Below, in pieces: positions 5,431 to 13,626 of a stretch of DNA of 34,594 bases. Both the position numbers and the translations under genes were made by a program. The stretch covers positions 1 to 34,594 of the forward strand of contig JAXMJH010000007.1 in assembly GCA_034376725.1 (NCBI GenBank), given 5' to 3'. How positions within the stretch are numbered: the first letter of the stretch is position 1; every line of letters begins with the position of its first letter. This DNA is from UBA11164 sp034376725 (GTDB lineage Bacteria; Pseudomonadota; Gammaproteobacteria; Xanthomonadales; Xanthomonadaceae). The notes under the pieces are model-generated. The model saw only the letters and a program-made list of their open reading frames with translations, did not search any database and was not told the DNA's origin.

Positions 5431-8175
5431 TCAGTCTGCGGCGCCGACCGGATTGCCATCGGAATCCAGTACCACCACTTCGCCCAGATTCAGCTCCCGA
5501 ATCGGCGCTTCGATCTTGCTCAGGTCGCCAACAATCACCCAGGTGAGCGCGTTGGTATCGAGTCCGGCGACTGCGGTACGCACCTGCTCGGTGGTCATCG
5601 CTTCGGTGCGGGCCTGCTCGCGAACCACGTAGTCATCCGGCCGGCCGTAGCTGACGATGCCGCCCATCGCGCCGAGCACCGCACCGGCTGTCTCGTAAGC
5701 GCCCGGAAGGCCGCGAATGTTGCGGTTCTTGATTTTCTCCACTTCCTCGACGCCGGGCGGGTTGGCGCCGGTGAATGCGCTCAGCTCGGCGAGGATCTCC
5801 TTGATCGAATCGGCGGTGCGATCGATCTGCACCGGGGCGGATAGAATCCACGGCCGCTGGCCCTTGGCACCGAATGCACTGCTGCGCGCGCCGTACGACC
5901 AGCTCTTGTCTTCGCGCAGGTTCATGTTGATGCGCGAGGTGAAGGTGCCGCCGAACACGCCGTTGCCGATATCGAAATCCAGCGCGGTCGGCTCGGCGCT
6001 CGAGCCGACCAGGAGGCTAGCCAGGATGTTGGCCTGCACGGCGCCGGGCTGGTCGACCAGATAGACGCGCGGTGCGGCCGGCGCGGCGACCGGCGCTATG
6101 TTCTTGGTCGGCAGCGGGCTGGCCGGCGCCTTCCAGCGGCCGAACTGGCGCTCCAGGCGCGGCAGCACGTCGGCCAGCGTGGTATCGCCGACCACCAGGA
6201 TGGTCGCATTGTCCGGGCGCAGCCAGTTGCGCTGGAAAGCCAGCAGATCGTCGCGACCGAGCGACTGGATCGAGGTCGCATCGCCGCTGCCGGTGAACGG
6301 GATGGCGTAGGCGTGGCCGACGCCGTACATCAGCGGCGGCAGCAGCCGGTAGGCGATCGACTGCGGCTGGGTCTTTTCCTGGGCAATGCGGGCCAGCCAC
6401 TGCTTGCGCACCCGCTCGATCTCGGCCCCGGCGAAGGTCGGTCGCAGGGCGACATCGGCCAGCAGGCCGAGCGATGCGTCCAGCCGCTCGGTCAGCGCAG
6501 ACAGCGTGATGGTGCTGGTATCCAGGCCCGATCCGGCATTGATCTGCGCACCTTCGGCTTCGATTGCGGCGGCCATTTCGAGCGCGCCGCGGGCACCGGC
6601 GCCTTCGGTCAGCATGGCCATGGCGAAACTGGCGGTACCGGGTCTGGCGCCGGCATCGGCGGCGAATCCGGCGTCGAACTGCAGGGCGATCTGGACCACC
6701 GGCACTTCGTGGCGCTCGGCCAGCACCACCTCGATGCCATTCTTCAGGCGAGCGCGCTCCAGCGCCGGGAAGCTGATGTCGGGAAACTCTTCGACCACCG
6801 GCACGCCCGCGCTGCGGTCGACGTCGCTGGCGACAGTGCCGTGCTCGGGGAACGGCACCACGGTCAGGGTGTGATCGCCACGCGCCAGCCAGCGTTTGCC
6901 GGCCGACTGGATCTGCTCGGCGGTCATCGACTCCAGCCGCGCCAGGCTGTCGCGGAAGCAGCCGGCATCGCCGGCGAAGACGGCACATTCGGCCAGCACA
7001 TCGGACTTGCCGCCGAAACCGCCGATGCGCTCGATGCCGCGCACGAATCCGGCGCGGTACAGCGTGCGCGCCTGTTCCAGCTCGGCTTTTTCGATGCCGT
7101 CGGTCAGCAGGCGATTGAGCTCCTCGTCGATGATCGCCTCGACCTGGGCCGGGTCCACGCCATTCTTGACGGTGGCCTGGATGATGAACACGCCAGACAG
7201 CTCCAGCCCAAAGGTGCCGGCACTGACGTTGTCGACCAGTTGATCCTTGTGCACCAGTCGGGCGTTGAGCCGGGAGGACTGGCTGCCGCCCAGCACCTGG
7301 CCAAGCAGGGCGAGGTAATCGGAATCCTCATGGGTGAAGTTACCGGCGTTCCATACTTTGTACAGGCGCGCCTGGGCCACGCGGTCGTACATGGTTTCAC
7401 GGGTCGATTCGTTGCGCGGCGCGATCCAGGAATTTCGGCGGGTCAGCGGCGGGCCAGCCGGAATATCGCCGAAGTAGCGGGACACTTTCTCGCGCGCGGT
7501 GGCCAGGTCGATGTCGCCAGCCAGTACCAGCACGGCATTGTTCGGGCCATACCAGGTCTTGAACCAGTCCTTCACGTCATCGGTGCTGGCCGCGTCGAGA
7601 TCTTCCATCGAGCCGATCGGCAGCCACGAATACGGATGCCCGGCCGGGAAGCTGGATTTGAAGATGGCGTCCCAGACCCGGCCATAGGGCTGATTTTCCC
7701 CCTGGCGCTTCTCGTTCTGCACCACGCCGCGCTGCTCGTCGAGCAGGGCCTGATCGATGGCGCCGACGAAGTGGCCCATGCGATCGGATTCCATCCACAG
7801 CGCCATGTCCAGCGCGGTGGTCGGGACATTCTGGAAGTAGTTGGTGCGATCGAAGCTGGTGGTGCCGTTCATTCCGGTGGCGCCCACTTGCTCGAAGGGC
7901 GCGAAGTATTCGCCCTGATAGTTTTCCGAACCCTGGAACATGAGGTGCTCGAACAGGTGCGCGAATCCGGTCTTGCCGACCGGCTCGTCCTTCGAGCCGA
8001 CGTGATACCAGATGTTGACGGCGACGATCGGTGCCTTGCGGTCGGTATGCACGATCACCCGCAGGCCGTTGTCGAGGGTGAACTCCTCGAAGGGAATGTC
8101 CACATTGGCCAGTGCCCTGGCCGGCAGCAGGAAAACCAGCGCGAGGACGGCGATACGGGTCAGGGTTGAAGTCAT
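5431..8175 (-). CDS. M16-family zinc metallopeptidase (pitrilysin/insulinase type), two-domain, exported
   Basis: A 914-residue protein with a signal peptide (hydrophobic residues 8-24, cleavage near ALA-NV). The first M16 domain has the inverted zinc motif HLFEH at 73-77 and a third ligand probably at Glu155 in VVQNEKRQ, the usual spacing. The second domain begins near residue 465 (LKNGIEVVLAERHEVPVV) and lacks HxxEH, so it is the inactive partner half of the clamshell. M16 peptidases degrade short peptides in the periplasm; specificity cannot be read from the sequence. It is transcribed away from the dehydrogenase gene at 8276 and towards the DUF4156 gene, from which the hairpin at 5376-5405 separates it. 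Confidence 0.93.
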   Translation of the reverse strand: MTSTLTRIAVLALVFLLPARALANVDIPFEEFTLDNGLRVIVHTDRKAPIVAVNIWYHVGSKDEPVGKTGFAHLFEHLMFQGSENYQGEYFAPFEQVGATGMNGTTSFDRTNYFQNVPTTALDMALWMESDRMGHFVGAIDQALLDEQRGVVQNEKRQGENQPYGRVWDAIFKSSFPAGHPYSWLPIGSMEDLDAASTDDVKDWFKTWYGPNNAVLVLAGDIDLATAREKVSRYFGDIPAGPPLTRRNSWIAPRNESTRETMYDRVAQARLYKVWNAGNFTHEDSDYLALLGQVLGGSQSSRLNARLVHKDQLVDNVSAGTFGLELSGVFIIQATVKNGVDPAQVEAIIDEELNRLLTDGIEKAELEQARTLYRAGFVRGIERIGGFGGKSDVLAECAVFAGDAGCFRDSLARLESMTAEQIQSAGKRWLARGDHTLTVVPFPEHGTVASDVDRSAGVPVVEEFPDISFPALERARLKNGIEVVLAERHEVPVVQIALQFDAGFAADAGARPGTASFAMAMLTEGAGARGALEMAAAIEAEGAQINAGSGLDTSTITLSALTERLDASLGLLADVALRPTFAGAEIERVRKQWLARIAQEKTQPQSIAYRLLPPLMYGVGHAYAIPFTGSGDATSIQSLGRDDLLAFQRNWLRPDNATILVVGDTTLADVLPRLERQFGRWKAPASPLPTKNIAPVAAPAAPRVYLVDQPGAVQANILASLLVGSSAEPTALDFDIGNGVFGGTFTSRINMNLREDKSWSYGARSSAFGAKGQRPWILSAPVQIDRTADSIKEILAELSAFTGANPPGVEEVEKIKNRNIRGLPGAYETAGAVLGAMGGIVSYGRPDDYVVREQARTEAMTTEQVRTAVAGLDTNALTWVIVGDLSKIEAPIRELNLGEVVVLDSDGNPVGAAD

Positions 8176-8228
8176 GCCAGGTCTCGTTGTCGGAGCGCCG
8201 CCAGTCCAGCGGCAGACCGATCAGTTTA

Positions 8229-8264
8229 GTCAAGCTTGACGCCGCCTACACTAGGCCATAAGGC
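8229..8264. promoter_or_regulatory. Divergent promoter region with 12-bp palindrome
   Basis: GTCAAGCTTGAC at 8229-8240 is a perfect palindrome and supplies TTGAC on both strands. On the plus strand TTGACG at 8236 is followed after 17 bases by TAAGGC, a poor -10. It lies midway between the divergent protease and dehydrogenase starts. It may be a shared -35 region or an operator. Confidence 0.35.
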
Positions 8265-8275
8265 ATGCTGGACGC

Positions 8276-8995
8276 ATGAGCGAAGAATCGAGAGCCGAAC
8301 CCAGCGTACTGATAACCGGATGCAGCCGCGGCCTGGGCCTGGAATTCACCCGGCAACTGGCCACGAGCGGCGCCCGGGTGATCGCCACCTGCCGCGATCC
8401 CAATGGCGCGGATGCGCTCAACGCGCTGGCGGCGGACCATCGGGGACGGATCGACGTGCTGGCGCTCGATGTCGGCTCGCCCGCAGCGATCAAGACGCTG
8501 GCCCGGCGACTCGGCGAGCAGGACCAGACCCTGGACTGGCTGATCAACAACGCCGGCGTGCTGCCCACCGGAGAAAAATTCGGCGCCATCGACGCCGATG
8601 TTCTCAGTCACACCCTTGCGGTCGACGCGGTTGCGCCGTTTCTCCTGGCCCAGGCACTCGCCCCGCTGCTCCGCCGCGGTCGGGCGCCGCGGATCGCCAG
8701 TATTTCCTCGATCCTCGGCTCGGTAGCCGAGTGCGAGGCGTTCCGCACGCCCAGCTATGCCATCGCCAAGGCGGCACTGAACATGGCCAGCGTGCTGCTG
8801 GCCCGCGCGCTGTCGCCCGACGGCATTCGCGTGGTGGCGCTGCACCCCGGCTGGGTGCGCACCGACATGGGCGGCGAGGGCGCCGAGATCGATCCACAGA
8901 CCTCGGTGAGCGGCCTGCTTTCGGTCATCGAATCGCTGACCGAAAGCACCGACGGCGCCTTCCTCGACTATCGCGGCGAGACCGTGTCATGGTGA
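8276..8995 (+). CDS. Short-chain dehydrogenase/reductase (SDR)
   Basis: A 239-residue classical SDR. It has a GCSRGLG cofactor loop at 15-21, NNAG near 91-94, a catalytic Ser in ISSILGS and the YAIAK catalytic pair, followed by PGWVRTDMGG. The shape (short, early ITG-type loop, a PGWV segment after the active site) resembles the C-factor/CsgA-like SDR group. The substrate is not predictable. The ATG at 8276 is chosen because the Rossmann strand follows after nine residues. Its stop overlaps the next gene by seven bases, so the two are probably co-translated. Confidence 0.85.
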   Translation: MSEESRAEPSVLITGCSRGLGLEFTRQLATSGARVIATCRDPNGADALNALAADHRGRIDVLALDVGSPAAIKTLARRLGEQDQTLDWLINNAGVLPTGEKFGAIDADVLSHTLAVDAVAPFLLAQALAPLLRRGRAPRIASISSILGSVAECEAFRTPSYAIAKAALNMASVLLARALSPDGIRVVALHPGWVRTDMGGEGAEIDPQTSVSGLLSVIESLTESTDGAFLDYRGETVSW

Positions 8996-9855
8996 ACGCG
9001 CGCGCTTTCTCATGCTTGCTTGCGTTCGCTGCAGCAGCGGTCGCACCGTCGATCAACGCTGCATCGAGCACCTGGCAGTCGTATCAGGGCGAGGCGCGCG
9101 ACCCCGGCGACGGGTCGCTACTTTATGTAGAACAACACTTTCAGCGCTTCGACGCCGACCGGCTGAGCGAGCGGGTGGTGGCATACCTGTGCCCGAGCGG
9201 CGAGGGCATGTTCGCGCGCAAGCGGGTCGATTACACGCGGTCGTTGACCGCTCCGGCGTTCGATCTGCGCGATGCCCGAAGCGACTATCGCGAGGGCATG
9301 GTCCGGCGGGCCGACGACCGGGTGGCGCTGTTTGCCGGCGAGATGAACGCCGACCCGGTGCTCAGCTTCGAATCGGCGCCCGCCGATCTGGTCGCCGATG
9401 CCGGCTTCGATGAGTTCGTGCGCCAGAACTGGTCGTCGCTGAGCCAGGGGCGGAGCGTGTCGCTGCGTTTTGGCGTGCCGTCACGTGCCGGCAGCTACCG
9501 GTTCCAACTGGTTCCGGATGGGGAAACGACCTGGGGCGACCGGCCAGCGCTGGCCCTGAAACTTCGCCTGAGCGGATTTCTTGGCTGGTTTGCGCCCGAC
9601 ATCCGGGTGCTCTACGACCTGGAGCAGAAGCGATTGGTGAATTACCGGGGCTTAAGCAATCTGCGCGATGCGGCCGGCACTCAGCTCCGAGCGCAGATAG
9701 CGTTTCCGCAATCGCCGGTTTCGGCCCCGTCCGGCGCGGTCGAGGCGGTACTGGACACACCGCTCGTCGCCTGCGGTTCCGAATCGGCACTGTCCACGGC
9801 CGATCGCGCAACCGAAAAAGCGTCCGGATCCGAACACCCGAATCGAGATACCTAG
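8989..9855 (+). CDS. Unknown exported protein
   Basis: A 288-residue protein not recognised as a known family. A signal peptide is clear (MVNARAFSCLLAFAAAA, then SINA-A). The mature part has alternating polar/hydrophobic strands and ends in a Ser/Thr-rich tail, consistent with a periplasmic beta-rich protein, perhaps lipid- or ligand-binding. The ATG at 8989 lies inside the end of the dehydrogenase gene (overlap 8989-8995), indicating an operon. A longer in-frame reading back to 8236 runs over the dehydrogenase in another frame and is spurious. Confidence 0.65.
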   Translation: MVNARAFSCLLAFAAAAVAPSINAASSTWQSYQGEARDPGDGSLLYVEQHFQRFDADRLSERVVAYLCPSGEGMFARKRVDYTRSLTAPAFDLRDARSDYREGMVRRADDRVALFAGEMNADPVLSFESAPADLVADAGFDEFVRQNWSSLSQGRSVSLRFGVPSRAGSYRFQLVPDGETTWGDRPALALKLRLSGFLGWFAPDIRVLYDLEQKRLVNYRGLSNLRDAAGTQLRAQIAFPQSPVSAPSGAVEAVLDTPLVACGSESALSTADRATEKASGSEHPNRDT

Positions 9856-9879
9856 CCTTTATATTCAATCATTTGGAAG

Positions 9880-9896
9880 TTGGCACGGCTTGTGCA
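9880..9896 (+). promoter_or_regulatory. Sigma-54 (RpoN) promoter
   Basis: TTGGCACG then GCTT then GTGCA, compared with consensus YTGGCACG-N4-TTGCW. The invariant GG (9882-9883) and GC (9894-9895) are exactly 10 bases apart. Initiation would be near 9906, giving a leader of about 30 bases with AAGGG before the ATG at 9937. Confidence 0.65.
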
Positions 9897-9936
9897 TCGG
9901 GCTGATTGCATTGGTCTTTCACTCAAGGGCTTCCCC

Positions 9937-10182
9937 ATGAAACTGCAAACAGCACTGTCCCGCGGGCTGACTGCACTGCCGCTGCTGTTCGTCCTCGCCT
10001 TCTTCGCGTTGCCCGACCCTGCCGAGATCTCGGCATGGCCCGACACGCCGGTTGTGGCTTCGCCGTCCACGGCGCCGGATACATGCAGCGACAACCGTCG
10101 GCGTGCCCTACTGTTCGTGGCGCTTATGCCGGCCGACCTGCCGCCCCGGCTGCACGGGCGCGCGGGTGCCTGCCCGGTCTGA
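9937..10182 (+). CDS. Orphan small exported or membrane protein, 81 residues
   Basis: Not recognised. It has a positively charged N-terminus (MKLQTALSRG), then a hydrophobic segment at about 11-26 that could be a signal peptide or membrane anchor, then a Pro/Asp/Ser-rich stretch with one Cys, a short second hydrophobic patch (ALLFVALMPA), and a late Cys. The start has AAGGG nine bases upstream and sits about 30 bases after the sigma-54 promoter. That good promoter is the main reason to believe the gene is real. The following trmL has its own promoter-like element. Confidence 0.55.
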   Translation: MKLQTALSRGLTALPLLFVLAFFALPDPAEISAWPDTPVVASPSTAPDTCSDNRRRALLFVALMPADLPPRLHGRAGACPV

Positions 10183-10221
10183 ATCCCGGCGCCGGTCGGC
10201 GATCCGGCGGGTCGGCCGGGC

Positions 10222-10227
10222 GATAAT
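10222..10227 (+). promoter_or_regulatory. -10 element placed for leaderless trmL
   Basis: GATAAT (5 of 6 to TATAAT), whose usual start point six to seven bases later falls on the A of the trmL ATG at 10234. No ribosome binding site precedes the ATG. A clear -35 is not visible. Confidence 0.45.
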
Positions 10228-10233
10228 GCGCGG

Positions 10234-10698
10234 ATGTTCCACGTCATCCTCTTCGAACCCCGCATCCCGCCCAACACCGGCAACGTCATCCGCTTGTGCG
10301 CCAATACCGGCGCCCGGCTGCACTTGATTCGCCCGCTCGGCTTCGCCGTCGATGATGCCCGGCTGCGCCGCGCCGGCCTGGATTACCACGAATTCTCCGA
10401 CATGCAGGTCCATGACGATCTGGACCGCTGCCTGAGCGCATTGGGCGGACCCCGGGTCTTCGCGCTCTCGACGCGCGGGACGCTGCGCTACGATCAGCCC
10501 GCTTTTCGCTCTGGCGATGCGTTTCTGTTCGGTCGGGAAGACGCCGGCCTGCCCGATGCGCTGCTGACGGCGCTACCCGAGTCGCAGCGGCTCAGGTTGC
10601 CGATGCGCGCAGGCAATCGCAGTCTCAATCTGTCCAACGCGGTGGCCATCACCGTGTTCGAGGCCTGGCGTCAGTTGGGCTTCGCGGGTGCCAGCTGA
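10234..10698 (+). CDS. trmL: tRNA (cytidine/uridine-34-2'-O)-methyltransferase TrmL
   Basis: A 154-residue SPOUT-class methyltransferase of the usual TrmL length. The motifs are PPNTGNVIRLCANTG near the N-terminus, LFGREDAGLP and the knot segment RSLNLSNAVAI near the C-terminus, which together bind S-adenosylmethionine. TrmL methylates the 2'-OH of wobble nucleotide 34 in some tRNA-Leu species. It has no extra RNA-binding domain, as expected for TrmL as opposed to TrmH. The ATG at 10234 directly precedes the conserved FHVILFEPRIPPNTGN and has a -10 box but no Shine-Dalgarno. Confidence 0.93.
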   Translation: MFHVILFEPRIPPNTGNVIRLCANTGARLHLIRPLGFAVDDARLRRAGLDYHEFSDMQVHDDLDRCLSALGGPRVFALSTRGTLRYDQPAFRSGDAFLFGREDAGLPDALLTALPESQRLRLPMRAGNRSLNLSNAVAITVFEAWRQLGFAGAS

Positions 10699-10716
10699 AT
10701 CGCGACAGAACTCCGA

Positions 10717-10741
10717 GCTGAACACGGCAGGGCAGTTCAGC
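10717..10741 (+). terminator. Hairpin after trmL
   Basis: GCTGAAC and GTTCAGC form a 7-bp stem over an 11-base loop, 19 bases after the trmL stop. No T-run follows, so it is a weak terminator candidate or a leader structure of the Ax21-like gene. Confidence 0.3.
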
Positions 10742-10821
10742 CACCGATCAAGCAAGGCTGCGGATACTCCCCCGACGTCGCGCATTGCGGCGTACTCCCC
10801 TGAACAATCGAGATGGAAATC

Positions 10822-11373
10822 ATGAAGAAAATCACCTTGCTCGCCTCCGCCCTTCTCCTCGCGTTGCCGCTCGCCGGCCAAGCCCAGGAGATCAGTTACA
10901 ACTACATCGAAGGCGGCTACTCGCAGATCAACTCCGACGTCGACGCCGATGGTTGGGCGCTGAACGGATCGGTTGCGCTGACCAAGGAATTCCACGTCTT
11001 TGGCGGTTACTCGCAGAACGAGTTCGACAACAGCAACGTCGACCTGGACATCTTCAACGTCGGCATCGGCTACAACCACGCGTTCAGCAGCAAGCTGCAC
11101 GGCTTGGCGCGGGTCGGCTACGAGAATTTCGACACCAACTTCGGCGGCTCGATCGACGCATGGTTCACCGAAGTCGGTGCGCGCGGCGTGCTGGGCAGCC
11201 ACGTCGAGGGCTGGGCGCTGGCCGGCTATGAAGATGCCGACAATATCTCCGGCGAGTTCTACGGCAAGCTTGGCTTGCTGGTGAAGTTCACCCCGCGGCT
11301 CGGGGTCAGCGCCGAAGTCAAGCTGATCGACGGCGACGAGCAGATTTTCGTCGGACCGCGCGTCACGTTCTAA
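10822..11373 (+). CDS. Ax21-family outer-membrane beta-barrel protein
   Basis: A 183-residue protein with a signal peptide (MKKITLLASALLLALP, cleavage near GQA-Q). The mature part has about eight amphipathic strands and ends in RVTF with the C-terminal Phe that directs barrel assembly. The start of the mature part (ISYNYIEGGY), the DADGWALNGSVAL segment and the closing VGPR segment match the Ax21 family of Xanthomonas and Stenotrophomonas. Ax21 was once reported as a sulfated signal for the rice XA21 receptor, a claim later withdrawn; it is now best seen as an outer-membrane or vesicle protein. The ATG at 10822 is preferred to the one nine bases upstream for its signal peptide and spacing to GATGGA. 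Confidence 0.85.
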   Translation: MKKITLLASALLLALPLAGQAQEISYNYIEGGYSQINSDVDADGWALNGSVALTKEFHVFGGYSQNEFDNSNVDLDIFNVGIGYNHAFSSKLHGLARVGYENFDTNFGGSIDAWFTEVGARGVLGSHVEGWALAGYEDADNISGEFYGKLGLLVKFTPRLGVSAEVKLIDGDEQIFVGPRVTF

Positions 11374-11382
11374 GCGGCATCG

Positions 11383-11413
11383 CATCGACGGCCCGACTCG
11401 CGGGCCGTCGATG
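11383..11413. terminator. Bidirectional 13-bp hairpin between convergent genes
   Basis: CATCGACGGCCCG and CGGGCCGTCGATG form a perfect 13-bp stem over ACTCG. It lies between the Ax21-like stop at 11373 and the gpsA stop at 11422, so it can serve both. T-runs are lacking on both sides. Confidence 0.6.
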
Positions 11414-11421
11414 ATGTGGAT

Positions 11422-12447
11422 TCAGGCCGGCGTACCGTCTGGAAATTCGGCCTTCTGTTCGCGCGAAAGCAAGCGCCGCAAGCCCTGTTCGGGCGTGATC
11501 GCGCCGTGCAGCACCTGCTGCACCAACTGCGAAATCGGCAGATCCAGCCCGTGCTGTCGGGCCAGACGCATCACTTCGTCGGCGGTTTGCACGCTTTCCA
11601 CGACCTGACCGATCGCCGACATCGCCTCGGCCACCGTTTGACCACGACCCAGGGCCAGGCCCAGCCGCCGATTGCGCGACAGATCGCCGGTGCAGGTCAG
11701 CACCAGGTCGCCCAGCCCGGCCAGCCCCATCAAGGTTTCGCTGCGGCCGCCGATCGCTTGATTCAGGCGCAGCATCTCGTTCAGACCGCGGGTGATCAGT
11801 CCGGCACGGGCATTGTTGCCAAGACCCATGCCATCGGCCACGCCGGTAGCCACCGCGAGCACATTCTTCATTGCGCCACCAAGCTCGGCGCCGATCAGGT
11901 CGGTACCCGAGTAGGCGCGGAACGCCGGACCGTGAAGACTGGCGGCCACCTTCTGGGCAAAACCGGCATCATCGGAATGGACGGTCACCGCCGTCGGCAG
12001 ACCGCGTGCCACCTCCTGGGCGAACGATGGCCCGGTGACCAGTGCCAGGCGTGCGGTATCGCCGAGCTGCTCGCGCGCCACTTCATGAAGAAACCGGCCG
12101 GTGCCCGGTTCGAAGCCCTTGCAGGCCCAGGCCAACCCGGCTTCGGGCGGCAGATAGGGGGCGAGCTGTCTGAGTGTGCCGGCAAACGCATGGCTGGGAA
12201 CCACGATCAGCGCCAGTTCGGAGCTGGCGGTAATCGCCGCCAGATCGGTGCTGGCGCGCAGCCCCGGCGCCAGCGCTATCCCCGGCAGGTAGCGCGGGTT
12301 CTCGTGCCGGCCATCGATGGCCGCGATCAGGTCCCGATCGCGGCCCCACAGCGTGGTGACATGCCCGTTGGCGGCAAGCACGGAGGCCAGCGCCGTCCCC
12401 CAGGAACCGGCGCCGAGCACTGCCACGCGAAGCGCCTTGGCGCTCAT
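11422..12447 (-). CDS. gpsA: Glycerol-3-phosphate dehydrogenase [NAD(P)+]
   Basis: A 341-residue cytoplasmic enzyme that reduces dihydroxyacetone phosphate to sn-glycerol-3-phosphate for phospholipid synthesis. The N-terminal Rossmann motif GAGSWGTALA is at 12-21. ACKGF and VTGPSFAQEVARGLPTAVT follow, then the catalytic Lys in GGAMKNVLAVATG and the GLGDLVLTC segment of the helical domain. The length is normal for the family. It starts five bases after the secB stop, the conserved secB-gpsA pairing, and should share its mRNA. Confidence 0.97.
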   Translation of the reverse strand: MSAKALRVAVLGAGSWGTALASVLAANGHVTTLWGRDRDLIAAIDGRHENPRYLPGIALAPGLRASTDLAAITASSELALIVVPSHAFAGTLRQLAPYLPPEAGLAWACKGFEPGTGRFLHEVAREQLGDTARLALVTGPSFAQEVARGLPTAVTVHSDDAGFAQKVAASLHGPAFRAYSGTDLIGAELGGAMKNVLAVATGVADGMGLGNNARAGLITRGLNEMLRLNQAIGGRSETLMGLAGLGDLVLTCTGDLSRNRRLGLALGRGQTVAEAMSAIGQVVESVQTADEVMRLARQHGLDLPISQLVQQVLHGAITPEQGLRRLLSREQKAEFPDGTPA

Positions 12448-12452
12448 GGCAA

Positions 12453-12968
12453 TCAGGCGTTACCGGCTTCTGGTGCGGCCGCGCCGTCTCCGGCTTGCTG
12501 TTCGGCGCGCCGGCGCAGGTTTTCCTGATACAGGGCGTCGAAATTGAGCGGCTGAAGGTAGAACGGCGAGAAGCCACCGCCCTGGATCAGATCGCTGACC
12601 GTCTGCCGGGCATATGGATAGATGATCGCCGGACACTGGGTTGCCAGTACGTAGTCGAGGTTGCGCTCGTCGAAACCGTTTGCCAGGAAGACGCCGGCCT
12701 GCTTGATCTCGACCAGATAGACGGTTTTTTCTCCGATCGCGCAGGTCACGGTGACGGTCAGCACCACCTCAAAGGTGTCCTCGCCGACGCGATTGACCGT
12801 CTGAGCCATGTTCAGCTGCAGCTTCGGCTGCTCCTGCTCGGCGAAGATCTGGGGCGCATTCGGCGACTCGAACGATACGTCCTTGAGGTAGATGCGCTGT
12901 ACGGCGAATTGCGCGCCGCCTGTCGTTTCAGCAGCGGCCGCGCCGTTGCCGGTTTGTTCTTCGGCCAT
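12453..12968 (-). CDS. secB: Protein-export chaperone SecB
   Basis: A 171-residue SecB, tetrameric cytosolic chaperone that holds preproteins unfolded and passes them to SecA. Conserved parts include FAVQRIYLKDVSFESPNAP near residue 21, the strand with EVVLTVTVT, and QCPAIIYPYARQTVSDL with GGFSPFYLQPLNFDALY. The ends are Ala/Gly-rich and extended relative to E. coli SecB (155 residues). The ATG has GGAG six bases upstream. It is followed by gpsA after five bases and preceded by a yibN-like rhodanese gene after 113 bases; grxC, present between them in enterobacteria, is absent. Confidence 0.97.
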   Translation of the reverse strand: MAEEQTGNGAAAAETTGGAQFAVQRIYLKDVSFESPNAPQIFAEQEQPKLQLNMAQTVNRVGEDTFEVVLTVTVTCAIGEKTVYLVEIKQAGVFLANGFDERNLDYVLATQCPAIIYPYARQTVSDLIQGGGFSPFYLQPLNFDALYQENLRRRAEQQAGDGAAAPEAGNA

Positions 12969-13081
12969 GAATCACTCCGGAAAAAGGGTTGAGGACAGCG
13001 TCGTTTGGGCGACGCCAGAATGAACGACGCATTATTTCACGGTCTGGGAGTCAAACCAAATCGCGCCGCCGTCAGGCCGGG

Positions 13082-13516
13082 TCAGCGACCTCTGCCGAGC
13101 GGCAGCTCGGCCTGCTGCCAGGCCGCGATTCCACCATCGAGCACATGAACCCGTGCGAACCCGGCCGCGACCAGACGGTCGGCGGCCGGTCCGGCAGTCG
13201 CGCCGCGAGGGCAAACCAGCACGACGGGCAGCTCGCGCGCCTTGCTCAGTGCCTTGCTATCGGGGTTGAACTGGCTCATCGGCAGGTGCAGCGCGCCGGC
13301 GATATGACCCTTCTCGTACTCGGCCTGCGGACGCAGGTCGACCACCAGGCCCTGCTCGCGATTCACCAGCTCGGTCAGCCGGGCCGGAGAAACCATCTGA
13401 TACTTGCGGCGCAGCCGGCCCAGTTCGCCGAGGACCAGTGCCAGCGTCACGCCCAGAAAGGCCAGTGAGAGAATCAGATTGTTGGCGATGAAATCGGTGA
13501 TGCGATCGGGACTCAC
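13082..13516 (-). CDS. Membrane-anchored rhodanese-like protein (YibN type)
   Basis: A 144-residue protein with one N-terminal membrane segment (about residues 12-30) and one rhodanese domain (about 45-140). The active-site loop is CPRGATA with Cys102, so persulfide transfer is possible, though the substrate is unknown. It corresponds to YibN, which lies upstream of grxC-secB-gpsA in E. coli. The GTG start at 13516 has GGAG six bases upstream. A 113-base gap to secB contains a small hairpin (GCGTCG...CGACGC) but no gene. Confidence 0.88.
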   Translation of the reverse strand: MSPDRITDFIANNLILSLAFLGVTLALVLGELGRLRRKYQMVSPARLTELVNREQGLVVDLRPQAEYEKGHIAGALHLPMSQFNPDSKALSKARELPVVLVCPRGATAGPAADRLVAAGFARVHVLDGGIAAWQQAELPLGRGR

Positions 13517-13626
13517 TAGCCACTCCTGGGTCGTTCATGAGGTGGCTGCCTGTGCTCGGCAGTCAACCGGGACGCGATTGTCGCCGATGCGCTCGCCCCG
13601 GGCAAAGGCAGTGATGCAGCCGGCCG

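Noticed and set aside
6313..8169. 618-codon open frame on the plus strand opposite the M16 protease
   Set aside because: Exact antisense of a well-supported gene; its protein is His/Gln/Gly-rich with no family match, as expected for a codon-position shadow in GC-rich DNA.
8229..8240. GTCAAGCTTGAC palindrome as a specific operator
   Set aside because: It is also explained by back-to-back -35 TTGAC boxes; a single 12-base palindrome is not enough to claim a regulator site.
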